Positions 18,599 to 28,969 of a stretch of 64,000 nucleotides of DNA are shown here, in pieces. The position numbers and the translations under genes are program-made. The DNA comes from Allobosea sp039673065 (lineage in GTDB: Bacteria; Pseudomonadota; Alphaproteobacteria; Rhizobiales; Beijerinckiaceae): positions 541,782 to 605,781 of the forward strand of contig NZ_JBDJKW010000001.1 in NCBI RefSeq assembly GCF_039673065.1, given 5' to 3'. Numbering within the stretch: the first letter of the stretch is position 1; every line of letters begins with the position of its first letter. The notes beneath the pieces were generated by a model. The model worked only from the letters and a program-made list of their open reading frames with translations, made no database searches and had not been told where the DNA came from.

Positions 18599-19645
18599 TT
18601 GACACCGCTCTACGGCATCCAGGTCCTGCGCGCGCTCGCCGCGCTGATGGTGGTGTTCCATCACATCCAGGCCGATGCGGCGATCATCGCCGCGCGCGCC
18701 GGCGAGAGCTTCACCGCCTCGCGCCTGCTGCCCTGGCCGGCGGGCGTCGACCTGTTCTTCGTGATCTCGGGCTTCATCATCGTCCACAGCAGCACCGGGC
18801 TGTTCGGCCAGCCGGATTCGGCGCGCCTCTTCCTGGCCAGGCGCGTGGCGCGCGTCTTCCCGCTCTACTGGGTCGCGACCACGCTCTTCCTGATCGCGCT
18901 GCTGGCGACGCCGGGCCTGCTGAACTCGGCCGCCCCCGGCGCCGCGCAGATCGCCGCCTCCTATCTGTTCTGGCCGATGGCCAATGCCGCCGGCGACATC
19001 CAGCCGATCTTCTCGCTCGGCTGGACGCTGAACTACGAGATGCTGTTCTACAGCCTGTTCGCCGTCGCGCTGCTGCTGCCGGCGCGGGCGGTGATCCCGG
19101 CGGTGACGCTGCTGCTCGCCGGTTTCGTGGCGATCCGCGAGCTGGCCGGCCCGTTTCCGCTGCCCTTCGACTTCTGGGCCCAGCCGATCGTGCTGGAATT
19201 CGTCGCCGGCATGGGCATCGCCCTGCTGCGCGGCCGGGGCCTGCGCCTGCCCGGCCCGCTGCGCTGGCTGATGGTCGCCCTGGCGCTCGGCGTGCTGCTG
19301 GCGATCGCCGGCGAGACCCGGCCCCAGACCGGCTGGAGCGCGCTGTTCTTGCAAGGCGTACCGGCGATCCTGCTCGTCACCGCCGCCGCCTGCGGCCGCA
19401 ACCAGACCGCGCCCTCGGCGCTGGTGCGCGGCTTCGCCTGGCTGGGCGACGCCTCCTACGCGCTCTATCTCGTCCATCCCTTCGTGATGCGGGGCTTGCG
19501 CGAGGTCTTCCTGCGGCTGGCGCCGGGCGCCACCCTCACCTTCACGCTGATCGCCCTGGCGATCGCGGTCTCCTCGGCCTTCCTGATCTACGAGCGCTTC
19601 GAGCGGCCGGCGACCCGGCTGCTGCGCAAGGCGCTGCGGGCGTGA
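18599..19645 (+). CDS. acyltransferase 3 family (OafA/YrhL-like) membrane protein
   Basis: A 348-residue protein with about ten membrane helices. The acyltransferase-3 N-terminus is clear: GIQVLRALAALMVVFHH with the conserved His pair, then GVDLFFVISGFIIV and the Arg-rich RLFLARRVARVFPLYW. Such proteins O-acetylate surface polysaccharides or exported glycans. The start is uncertain: a TTG at 18599 gives the best-fitting N-terminus, and the open frame extends upstream into glk. It lies close to glk and hyi on the same strand. Confidence 0.87.
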   Translation: MTPLYGIQVLRALAALMVVFHHIQADAAIIAARAGESFTASRLLPWPAGVDLFFVISGFIIVHSSTGLFGQPDSARLFLARRVARVFPLYWVATTLFLIALLATPGLLNSAAPGAAQIAASYLFWPMANAAGDIQPIFSLGWTLNYEMLFYSLFAVALLLPARAVIPAVTLLLAGFVAIRELAGPFPLPFDFWAQPIVLEFVAGMGIALLRGRGLRLPGPLRWLMVALALGVLLAIAGETRPQTGWSALFLQGVPAILLVTAAACGRNQTAPSALVRGFAWLGDASYALYLVHPFVMRGLREVFLRLAPGATLTFTLIALAIAVSSAFLIYERFERPATRLLRKALRA

Positions 19646-19694
19646 CAGCCGCGCCCGCCCGGTCTATCCCGGCGGCTTCGCAACCGGATACGCC

Positions 19695-21503
<1,809 letters not shown>

Positions 21504-21531
21504 GGCAGGCGCGCCGGCCCGGCCGCCTGCC
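21504..21531 (+). terminator. hairpin after the ABC-F gene
   Basis: GGCAGGCG pairs with CGCCTGCC around a 12-base GC-rich loop immediately after the ABC-F stop. No T-run follows, so it may be a Rho-assisted or processing hairpin rather than an intrinsic terminator. Confidence 0.4.
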
Positions 21532-21632
21532 CATACAATTCCGCTATCCGACCAATCGCGAAACCCTATTTATCCCCGCGCCCGAAACAGCCCACAGTCG
21601 CCGGACAAGAACCGAGCGTCTGAGGAAACGTC

Positions 21633-22379
21633 ATGAGACTGAAGGGCAAGACCGCGCTGATCACCGGCGCCGCGCAGGGCTTCGGCCTGGGCATCGCCGA
21701 GACCTTCGTGCGGGAGGGCGCGCGCGTCGCGGTGCTCGACATCAACGCCGACAAGGCGAAGGAAGCCGCCAAGGCGATCGGCCGCAAAGCCTTCGCGGTG
21801 GGCTGCGACGTCGGCAAGGCGCGCAGCGTCGACTCCGCCGTGGCGCGCATCATCAAACGCTTCGGCCGCCTCGACATCGTCGTGAACAATGCCGGCATCA
21901 GCCATCGCAACCAGCCGATGCTCGACATCACCGAAGCGGAGTTCGATCGCGTCTTCGACGTCAACGTGAAGTCGATCTTCCTGATGGCCAAGGCGGTGGT
22001 GCCGCATTTCCGCGAGCATGGCGGCGGCGTCATCCTCAATATCGGCTCGACCGCCGGCATCCGCCCGCGCCCCGGCCTGACCTGGTACAACGGCTCCAAG
22101 GGCGCCGCGAACCTGCTGTCGAAGTCGATGGCGGTGGAGCTCGCGCCGGACCGCATCCGCGTCAACGCCATCGCGCCCGTCGCCGGCGAGACGCCGCTGC
22201 TGGCGACCTTCATGGGCGAGGACACGCCGGAGAAGCGCAAGGCCTTCACCGCGACGATTCCCTGGGGCCGCTTCTCGACGCCGCAGGACATCGCCAATGC
22301 GGCGCTGTTCCTCTGCTCCGACGAATCCGAGATGGTCACCGGCTCGGTGCTGGCCGTCGACGGCGGCCGCTGCGTCTGA
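21633..22379 (+). CDS. SDR family oxidoreductase
   Basis: A 248-residue classical short-chain dehydrogenase. Visible motifs are the cofactor loop TGAAQGFGLGIAETF, the NAD-preferring Asp (VLDIN), NNAGISH, a catalytic Ser in LNIGSTAG, the YNGSK catalytic Tyr-Lys pair and the C-terminal GSVLAVDGGR. It has a good site (GAGGAAA) before the ATG. Substrate cannot be told from the sequence; relatives are often named 3-oxoacyl-ACP reductase or glucose 1-dehydrogenase. Confidence 0.92.
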   Translation: MRLKGKTALITGAAQGFGLGIAETFVREGARVAVLDINADKAKEAAKAIGRKAFAVGCDVGKARSVDSAVARIIKRFGRLDIVVNNAGISHRNQPMLDITEAEFDRVFDVNVKSIFLMAKAVVPHFREHGGGVILNIGSTAGIRPRPGLTWYNGSKGAANLLSKSMAVELAPDRIRVNAIAPVAGETPLLATFMGEDTPEKRKAFTATIPWGRFSTPQDIANAALFLCSDESEMVTGSVLAVDGGRCV

Positions 22380-22393
22380 TCGCAAAGGCTCTC

Positions 22394-22418
22394 CCGGCCG
22401 CGGCAGGCCCGCGGCCGG
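22394..22418. terminator. hairpin between convergent genes
   Basis: CCGGCCGCGG pairs perfectly with CCGCGGCCGG around the loop CAGGC between the stops of the SDR gene and the phosphoesterase gene. It lacks a T-run but is well placed to end both transcripts. Confidence 0.5.
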
Positions 22419-22429
22419 TGCGGCGGCGC

Positions 22430-23329
22430 TCAGACCAGGCCGCCGCCCCCGCCGAGCGAGACCATCTGCTGGAGCCGCACCGTGCCGTCGAGGTCGAAAG
22501 CCCGGCGCTCCAGCGCAACCTCCGGCGCCTGCGCGCTGCCGCCGATATGCAGCAGATGCCATGCGCCGAGCTCGCCATGGCCGCGCGGGCCGATCGAGGC
22601 CGAGGGCACGCCGACGATCGGCACGTCGCGCTCGCGCCCCGGCCGCCAGGCCAGCGAGAAGCGGTGATTGTGCCCGTGCAGCACGAGATCGGCGCCGGCC
22701 GTTCGCAGCATCGCCTCGAAGGCCTCGGCATCGAGCAGTTCGCGGGTGCGGCGCGCGCCGCCGACATAGGGCGGATGATGGATCAGCACGACGCGGATCA
22801 GCCCCTCCGCGCGCGCCTGGGCGAGCAGTTCGGCCGCGCGCGACAGCTGTGCCGGCCCGACGCGGCCGGTCGCCATCAGCGGCATGGTCGGGATGCCGGA
22901 ATTGATCCCGATGAGCGCGACGGGCCCGCGCCGGCGGATCCAGGGGAAGCCGGCGGCATGGTCGTCCCCGCAGCTCCACGGTCCGAGCCGGCGCGCCAGC
23001 GCCGCGAGCGAAGAGCGGGTGTAGCAGTCGTGATTGCCCGGGACGAAGCTGACCGCGTCCTGCGGCCCCAGCGTCTCCAGGAAGGAGCGCGCCGTCTCGA
23101 ATTCCGAGGGCAGGCCGATATGGGAGACATCGCCGGTGCAGGCGACATGGTCAGGGCGCTGGGCGAGGAGATCGGCGACGACGAGCGCCAGAACGTCCAT
23201 GTCGTGCGCATGGCGCCGCTTGCGGCGCCAGTTCACATAGCCGGTCGCACGCTTGCCGATCAGCTCGCGCAGAGAGAACCGCGCCAGCGGGCCGAGATGC
23301 GGGTCGGACAGATGCGCGAGCCTGAACAC
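22430..23329 (-). CDS. metallophosphoesterase
   Basis: A 299-residue calcineurin-like phosphoesterase with all five metal-binding blocks: LSDPHLG (residues 7-13), GDVSH, GNHDC, HHPP and the terminal HGHNH. It hydrolyses a phosphoester, possibly a cyclic nucleotide or phospholipid derivative, in the cytoplasm. The start is a GTG at 23329. It is convergent with the SDR gene. Confidence 0.92.
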   Translation of the reverse strand: MFRLAHLSDPHLGPLARFSLRELIGKRATGYVNWRRKRRHAHDMDVLALVVADLLAQRPDHVACTGDVSHIGLPSEFETARSFLETLGPQDAVSFVPGNHDCYTRSSLAALARRLGPWSCGDDHAAGFPWIRRRGPVALIGINSGIPTMPLMATGRVGPAQLSRAAELLAQARAEGLIRVVLIHHPPYVGGARRTRELLDAEAFEAMLRTAGADLVLHGHNHRFSLAWRPGRERDVPIVGVPSASIGPRGHGELGAWHLLHIGGSAQAPEVALERRAFDLDGTVRLQQMVSLGGGGGLV

Positions 23330-23414
23330 GCCCTGCGCTTGCCCTCAGCCGCGCCGCGCCGTCAAGCGCGACGCCGCCGGCGCGCGCAGATGACGCAGCC
23401 GCAAAGGCTGGCGA

Positions 23415-23531
23415 TCAGTACGAGGAACCGGCCAGCTCCGAGACGATGCGCGGGTCGGTCAGCGTGACGGAGGGCTTCCAGAAGAAGCGGGGCTTGGCGC
23501 GCAGGCGGGCGGCGATGAAAGCGAGAAGCAT
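23415..23531 (-). CDS. possible 38-residue small protein
   Basis: A short open frame encoding MLLAFIAARLRAKPRFFW followed by a polar tail ending in SELAGSSY. An AGGAGG lies about 26 bases upstream of the ATG, too far for normal spacing, so the start may be a non-ATG codon nearer to it. The upstream region is unusually AT-rich and carries an inverted repeat and a duplicated CAATTG. I do not recognise the peptide; it is basic and amphipathic near the N-terminus. Confidence 0.35.
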   Translation of the reverse strand: MLLAFIAARLRAKPRFFWKPSVTLTDPRIVSELAGSSY

Positions 23532-23616
23532 GATTGTGATCCAGCGATGTGCGCTAGCCTCCTGCTCCTTATTTAAGGCGCGTTTGTGTTGGGTCGAGCG
23601 GCGAAACGACGTTCGG

Positions 23617-23650
23617 TCATGCGCCGTACGCATGAGCAATTGACCAATTG
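23617..23650. promoter_or_regulatory. inverted repeat plus duplicated CAATTG, possible operator
   Basis: A perfect inverted repeat TCATGCG-ccgta-CGCATGA (23617-23635) is followed one base later by CAATTG-AC-CAATTG (23637-23650). This lies in the AT-rich spacer upstream of both the small leftward open frame and the rightward NUDIX gene. It could be an operator pair or an RNA hairpin. Confidence 0.4.
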
Positions 23651-23766
23651 TTAAGCAAAACCGGCAGGTTGGCGGCGACCGTCTCGGATCCCCTTGTGCT
23701 TGCAGCTCTTTCCGCATCGCGGCGGCTGCGCTCCCCGACAGGTCTGCGCTAGGATGCGCCTCCGCG

Positions 23767-24285
23767 ATGAGCACGAACCCTCCTGCGACCGCCCCGCCGC
23801 TCTCCCTCGCCGACCGCGTGCCGCGCGGGCTGCGGCGCGGGCTCGGCCGCCTGCTGCATCTCTGGTTCCGCTTCAGGCGCGGCATGACCATGGGCGTTCG
23901 GGCCGCCGTTCTGGGCGCGGACGGGACCGTCCTGCTCGTGCGGCACACCTACACACCGGGCTGGCACCTGCCCGGCGGCGGGGTGGAGCCCGGCGAGACC
24001 ATCCACGACGCGCTCGCCAAGGAGCTGCGCGAGGAGGCCAATATCGCGATCACCGGCGAGGCGTCGCTGCACGGCGTCTTCCTCAACCGCCATGTCTCCC
24101 GCCGCGACCATGTCGCGGTCTTCGTGGTGCGCGCCTTCGTTCAGATCGCTCCCCATGTCCCCGACCGCGAGATCGCCGAGGCGCGCTTCTTCCCGCTCGC
24201 GGCCCTGCCGGACGCCACCACACCCGGCACGCGCCGGCGGTTGGCGGAAATCTGCGACGGCGCCGCCCGGCACACCGAATGGTGA
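23767..24285 (+). CDS. NUDIX hydrolase
   Basis: A 172-residue protein with a complete NUDIX box at about residues 73-95 (GGGVEPGETIHDALAKELRE then EAN). The N-terminal 40 residues are basic and amphipathic. It would hydrolyse a nucleoside diphosphate derivative of unknown identity. The ATG at 23767 is the first in frame, with no strong ribosome-binding site. Confidence 0.87.
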   Translation: MSTNPPATAPPLSLADRVPRGLRRGLGRLLHLWFRFRRGMTMGVRAAVLGADGTVLLVRHTYTPGWHLPGGGVEPGETIHDALAKELREEANIAITGEASLHGVFLNRHVSRRDHVAVFVVRAFVQIAPHVPDREIAEARFFPLAALPDATTPGTRRRLAEICDGAARHTEW

Positions 24286-24550
24286 GCACCCAGCCAGCCC
24301 CCGCGACCCCGGCGGCGATTGCCTTTCCGCCACGATGCGCCCACATGGACAGGGAACGGAGCGAGGCCATCATTCACCGGCTGTTCAATGTGACACCGAT
24401 ATCGGAGACGCTGCCGACAGGGCTGCTGCGCTTTCCGCCCGCCCGCGCGCGGGAACAAGGACCCGGTTCCGGCGTTGTCGGTTACCTGCTCTCGTTACGC
24501 CCCATGCCGGGGCATTCGCCCGCCCCGTCAACAGCCGTGAACGGCCCAAT

Positions 24551-25693
24551 ATGATGGACCTTCGCATGCCACAGTCGCGTATGCTTTTCGGGCGGTCCGG
24601 CGAAGCCGAGATGATCGCCGTCGATCGCGCCCTCGCAGAATTCCGTGCGGCGCGCCCGGTCCTGTTGCAGGGCGACGGCCTGTCCGCTCTCGTGCTCTCC
24701 GCCGAGCTGATCGACGCCGATCTCGCCCAGCGTGTCGAGACGCTTGCCGAGGGCCATGCCCGCCTCGTCCTCACCGCCGCGCGCCTGCGCCGGCTCGGCG
24801 CCAAGGGGCGCAGCGAGCCGGGCATCCTCGCCATGCCGAAGCTCGACGCGACACGCATTGAGACGCTGGCGCTGCGCCAGGACGCGCGCGTCGACGCCCC
24901 CGTCAGCCCGGCCTCGGCGCTCGACGGCGTCGCGCTCGAACTCGCCCGCCTCGCACTGGTCCTGCCCGCCGTGATCGTCGTGCCGGTGTCCGCCGAAGCG
25001 GTAGCCGGCGAGCCGCTGCTCGCCGTCTCGATGGCGGCGGTCTCCGGCTACCGGGCGCAGCAGGTCGCCTCGCTCGCCATCGTCGGCCGTGCCCCGGTGC
25101 CGCTCGAGGGTGCGCCCGAGACCGAGTTCGTCGTCTTCCGTGGCGGCGAAGGCCTGCGTGACCAGGTCGCTATCATCGTCGGCAAGCCCGATCTCTCCAC
25201 CGCCGTGCCGGTGCGCCTGCATTCCGCCTGCCTCACCGGCGACCTGTTCGGCTCGCTGAAATGCGATTGCGGCGACCAGCTGCGCGAGACGGTCGGCTGG
25301 ATGGCGCAGAACGAGGGCGGCATCCTGCTCTATCTCGACCAGGAAGGCCGGGGGAACGGCATCTCCAACAAGATGCGGGCCTACCGCCTGCAGAGCCAGG
25401 GCTGGGATACCTACGACGCCGACGAGGTGCTCGGCTTCGACCTCGACCAGCGGCATTTCGACTTCGCCGCCGAGATGCTGCGCCAGCTCGGCGTCAGCCG
25501 GGTCATGGCGCTGACCAACAACCCGGTGAAGATCGGCGCGCTGGAGGATGCCGGGCTCGAGGTCGCCGCGACGCGGCGGGTGCTTGGACGGCCCAACGCC
25601 CATAACGTTCGCTACCTCGCCTCCAAGCGCGACCGCGCCGGGCACATGATCGACATGGACGCGCTGATGCAGCGGGCCGCGCCGCAGGACTGA
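24551..25693 (+). CDS. ribA: GTP cyclohydrolase II (RibA), with degenerate RibB-like N-terminus
   Basis: A 380-residue protein. The C-terminal GTP cyclohydrolase II domain (about residues 180-375) opens GTP to a diaminopyrimidine, the first step of riboflavin synthesis. Zinc ligands Cys227, Cys238 and Cys240 are present (CLTGDLFGSLKCDC), and the D-x-R pair at 299/301 matches the spacing of the E. coli catalytic Asp and Arg. The N-terminal 170 residues resemble the position of a DHBP synthase (RibB) domain but lack its acidic metal-binding motif. The ATG at 24551 is chosen; the frame is open far upstream. The 265-base spacer before it shows no FMN riboswitch. Confidence 0.88.
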   Translation: MMDLRMPQSRMLFGRSGEAEMIAVDRALAEFRAARPVLLQGDGLSALVLSAELIDADLAQRVETLAEGHARLVLTAARLRRLGAKGRSEPGILAMPKLDATRIETLALRQDARVDAPVSPASALDGVALELARLALVLPAVIVVPVSAEAVAGEPLLAVSMAAVSGYRAQQVASLAIVGRAPVPLEGAPETEFVVFRGGEGLRDQVAIIVGKPDLSTAVPVRLHSACLTGDLFGSLKCDCGDQLRETVGWMAQNEGGILLYLDQEGRGNGISNKMRAYRLQSQGWDTYDADEVLGFDLDQRHFDFAAEMLRQLGVSRVMALTNNPVKIGALEDAGLEVAATRRVLGRPNAHNVRYLASKRDRAGHMIDMDALMQRAAPQD

Positions 25694-25738
25694 CCGGCAC
25701 GGCTTGAACCCGGCGCCGCGCTGCGGCAGGACGCGACG

Positions 25739-28102
25739 ATGTCCGAACCCATGCCGATGCCCGATGCCGTGCCTCCGCAGCCCTGGCCGCTGGCGCGGAC
25801 CTGCGTCATCGTCGGCGCCTGCTGGCTGGCGCTGGCCTGGCCCTGGCTGTCGGGCGTCGTCACCGTGCCCTGGGACGCCAAGGCGCATTTCCAGCCGCAG
25901 CTGCAATTCCTCGCCGCGAGCCTCGCCAGGGGTGAATCGCCGTTCTGGACGCCCTTCGTCTTCGCCGGCTCGCCGCAGATCGCCGATCCGCAATCGCTGA
26001 TCTTCTCACCCATCCATGCGCTGATCGCCGTCCTCAACCCGGCGCCGGATTTCCGCTGGGGCGACGGGGCGCTGTTCGGCTCGCTGCTGCTGGGCGCGCT
26101 CTGCTTCGTCCTGCTCTTCCGCGACCGCGGCTGGCACCCGGCCGGAGCGGTGGTCTGCGCGCTGGCCTTCGCCTTCGGCGCCGCCGCGTCGTGGCGCATC
26201 CAGCATGTCGGGCAGGTGCTGAGCCTGTCCTGGTTCGCCGTCACCCTGCTGCTGCTGTCGCGCGCGCTGGAGCGGGGCTCCTGGCGCTATGGCGCGGCGG
26301 CCGGCGCCAGCGCCGGGCTGATGGTGCTCGGCCGCGACCAGGTCGCGCTGATCGCTGTCTATGTCTTGGCCGGCCTCGTGCTGGCGGCGATCCTGGCGAC
26401 GCCGCAGCGGCTGCGTGCGGCGCGCGCCAGCCTCGGCCCGCTGCTCGCCGGCTGCTTCGGCGGGCTGGCGGTCGCCACCGTACCGATCCTGCTGACGCTG
26501 TTTCTCGCCCAGGATTCGAACCGCCCTGTCATCGCACTGGTCGAAGCTGGCAAGGGCTCGCTCCACCCGGCCTCGCTGTTCACCGGCCTCGTCGCCAATC
26601 TCTATGGCGCCGACGGGCCGCTCGCCGATTTCTGGGGCCCGCCGAGCCCGGGCTGGGAGGCGCGCTTCGGCCCGCTCGGCCTCTATCTCGCGCGCAATAT
26701 GGGCCAGCTCTATCTCGGCCTGCTGCCGGTGCTGATGCTGCTCTCGGTCGGGGTGCTGCGCGGCGGATTGCTGCGCCGCGAGATCGCCGCGACGGCGGTC
26801 GCGACGCTGCTCGTGCTGCTGTACGCGCTCGGCCGCTACACCCCGGCCTTCGAGCTGCTGTTCCGGCTGCCCGGCGTCGACCTCTTCCGCCGCCCTGCCG
26901 ACGCGCTCTTTCCGCTCGGCGCCCTGCTCGCCATCCTCGGCGGCTATTGCACCCATCTGCTGATGAGCGAGCCGGAGATACGGCCAACGCGGGGGCGCAT
27001 CCTGATCGTCGGCCTGCTGCTGGCGCTCGCTGCCGCCGCGATGCTCTGGCTGGCCTCGACCTCGGGCAAGCTCGCTTTGGCGTTGCGGCCGCTCGCCATC
27101 GCCGGGCTCTGCCTCGTGCTGGTCACCGGCGCGGTCGTCGCCGCGCGCGGCTTCGCGCTGCGCGGCCATGCCACCACCGCCGCGATCATCCTCGCCGTCG
27201 CGATGACGGTCGATCTCGGGGTCAACAACGGCCCCAACGAATCGACTGCGCTGCCGCCGGCCACCTACGAGGTTCTCCGCGCCGACAGCCCCAACGAGAC
27301 GATCGCGCTCCTGAAACGCGAGACCGCCCGCACCGCCGGGCCCGACCGCCGCGACCGCGTCGAGCTGGCGGGCCTCGGCTTCCACTGGCCCAATGCCAGC
27401 CTCGTGCACGGGCTCGACAACACGCTGGGCTACAACCCGCTGCGCCTCGGCCTCTACAGCGCTGCGACCGGCGCCGGCGACCATGTCGCCCTGCCCGACC
27501 AGCGCGGCTTCTCGGCCCTGATGCCGTCCTATCGCTCGCTGCTCGCCGACATGCTGGGCTTGCGCTTCATCGCCACCGGCGTTCCGGTGACGGAGATCGA
27601 CAAGCGGCTGGCGCCGGGCGATCTCGTCCAGATCGCCCGCACACCCGACGCCTATGTCTACGAGAACCCGCGCGCCCTGCCGCGCGTGCTGCTGGTGACC
27701 GAGGCGCAGGAGGCGGACTTCGCCGGCATCCTCGCCTCGGGGCGCTGGCCCGCCGGCTTCGACCCGCGCCGCACCGTGCTGCTCGAAGGCCCGCCGCCGC
27801 CGCTGCCGACCGGCCCGGCGACGCAAGGGACGGTCGCGATCACAGGCTATCGCAACACCGAGGTCACGCTCGCGGTCGACGCGCCACGCGGCGGTTTCGT
27901 GGTGCTCAACGACGTCTGGCAGCCCTGGTGGCAGGTCGAGGTCGACGGCAGGCCGGCGCCGCTGCTGCGCGCCAACCTGCTCTTCCGGGCGGTGCAGGTG
28001 CCGCCCGGCCGCGCGACCGTTCGCCTCGTCTTCCGGCCGTTCCGCGGGCTCTTCGCGGCGATCGGCCAGCATCTGCGCCGTGGCGGGCCACCGCCGGTCT
28101 GA
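25739..28102 (+). CDS. YfhO-like multi-spanning membrane protein
   Basis: A 787-residue protein with about eleven membrane helices spread over residues 20-480, then a large soluble C-terminal region. Segments such as VPWDAKAHFQPQLQFLA and FVFAGSPQIADPQSLIFSP in the first loop, and a C-terminal WQPWWQVEVDGRPAPLLRAN, are typical of the bacterial YfhO / GT-C-like family. These proteins are suspected glycosyltransferases that use lipid-linked sugars. It lies 45 bases after ribA. Donor and acceptor are unknown. Confidence 0.82.
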   Translation: MSEPMPMPDAVPPQPWPLARTCVIVGACWLALAWPWLSGVVTVPWDAKAHFQPQLQFLAASLARGESPFWTPFVFAGSPQIADPQSLIFSPIHALIAVLNPAPDFRWGDGALFGSLLLGALCFVLLFRDRGWHPAGAVVCALAFAFGAAASWRIQHVGQVLSLSWFAVTLLLLSRALERGSWRYGAAAGASAGLMVLGRDQVALIAVYVLAGLVLAAILATPQRLRAARASLGPLLAGCFGGLAVATVPILLTLFLAQDSNRPVIALVEAGKGSLHPASLFTGLVANLYGADGPLADFWGPPSPGWEARFGPLGLYLARNMGQLYLGLLPVLMLLSVGVLRGGLLRREIAATAVATLLVLLYALGRYTPAFELLFRLPGVDLFRRPADALFPLGALLAILGGYCTHLLMSEPEIRPTRGRILIVGLLLALAAAAMLWLASTSGKLALALRPLAIAGLCLVLVTGAVVAARGFALRGHATTAAIILAVAMTVDLGVNNGPNESTALPPATYEVLRADSPNETIALLKRETARTAGPDRRDRVELAGLGFHWPNASLVHGLDNTLGYNPLRLGLYSAATGAGDHVALPDQRGFSALMPSYRSLLADMLGLRFIATGVPVTEIDKRLAPGDLVQIARTPDAYVYENPRALPRVLLVTEAQEADFAGILASGRWPAGFDPRRTVLLEGPPPPLPTGPATQGTVAITGYRNTEVTLAVDAPRGGFVVLNDVWQPWWQVEVDGRPAPLLRANLLFRAVQVPPGRATVRLVFRPFRGLFAAIGQHLRRGGPPPV

Positions 28103-28108
28103 GCGGCG

Positions 28109-28969
28109 TCAGCCCAGCGCCGCCATCGCCGCCAACGGCAGCGGGCGGTGATCGGCCAGCACGCGCGCCAGCCCGGCCGGATCGACCACGCCGTCGCGGA
28201 TCGTCTCGTCGCGATGGATGCCGCCGGCGATGAAGAGGCTGTCGAAGCCCATCAGCCGGGCGCCGGCGAGGTCGGTGCGCACCGCATCGCCGATCACCAG
28301 CACCTTGGCCGGATCGACATCGCGGCCGCCGCGCACCTCGCACGCCGCGGCGAGCGCCATCTCATAGGCCGGGCGATAGGGCTTGCCGGCCCAGGCGACC
28401 TGCCCGCCGAGCTCTTCGTAGATCAGCGCCAGCGCGCCGGCGCAGGGCAGCAGATCGTGGCCGACATGCACGACGAGATCGGGGTTGCCGCAGATGAAGG
28501 GCAAGCCGCGCGCCGCGAAGCGCTCCAGCAGCGGCCGGTACTGCTCCGGCTGCTCGGTGCGGTAGTCGTTGAGCTCGGTGGCGACCACAAACTCCGCCTC
28601 CTCCTCGCCGACGACCTCGACGTCAAAGCCGGCGAAGATCGAGCGGTCGCTGGCCCAGCCGATATGATAGGCCTTGCGCAGATGCGTCTCGGCGATCAGC
28701 GAGCGGGTGACGTCGCCCGAGGTGACCAGCCGGTCCCAGGCGCTGCGCGGCACGCGCTTGCCGTCGATGGCGCGCCCGACCTGCTCAGACGGGCCGGGAG
28801 CGTTGGAGAGCAGCACCACGGCGCCGCCCTGCGCGCGATAGGCCGTCAGCGCGGCGCAGGCCGGATCGAGCGCCAGCAGCCCGTCATGCACGACGCCCCA
28901 GACATCGCTGATCAGCACTTCGTAGCGGGCGAGAAGCTCGCCCGCCTGGGTCAGGACGGGAATGCTCAT
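28109..28969 (-). CDS. TIGR01459-type HAD hydrolase
   Basis: A 286-residue HAD-superfamily phosphatase. Motif I is SDVWGVVHDG (residues 20-29), as in the TIGR01459 and NagD-like group; motif II is LLSNAPGPS, and the C-terminal motif is VIGDAVRTDLAGARLMGFDS. The substrate is not known. The ATG overlaps the stop of the upstream sugar kinase by four bases, so the phosphatase and kinase are co-expressed. It is convergent with the YfhO-like gene. Confidence 0.88.
   Translation of the reverse strand: MSIPVLTQAGELLARYEVLISDVWGVVHDGLLALDPACAALTAYRAQGGAVVLLSNAPGPSEQVGRAIDGKRVPRSAWDRLVTSGDVTRSLIAETHLRKAYHIGWASDRSIFAGFDVEVVGEEEAEFVVATELNDYRTEQPEQYRPLLERFAARGLPFICGNPDLVVHVGHDLLPCAGALALIYEELGGQVAWAGKPYRPAYEMALAAACEVRGGRDVDPAKVLVIGDAVRTDLAGARLMGFDSLFIAGGIHRDETIRDGVVDPAGLARVLADHRPLPLAAMAALG

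Noticed and set aside
24286..24550. FMN riboswitch or extra small gene before ribA
   Set aside because: None of the conserved FMN riboswitch blocks are visible. The frame starting at 24345 has no ribosome-binding site and no recognisable content.
26006..28072. 688-residue minus-strand open frame inside the YfhO-like gene
   Set aside because: It is a shadow frame, rich in Arg/Gln/Asp, opposite a clear multi-helix membrane protein.
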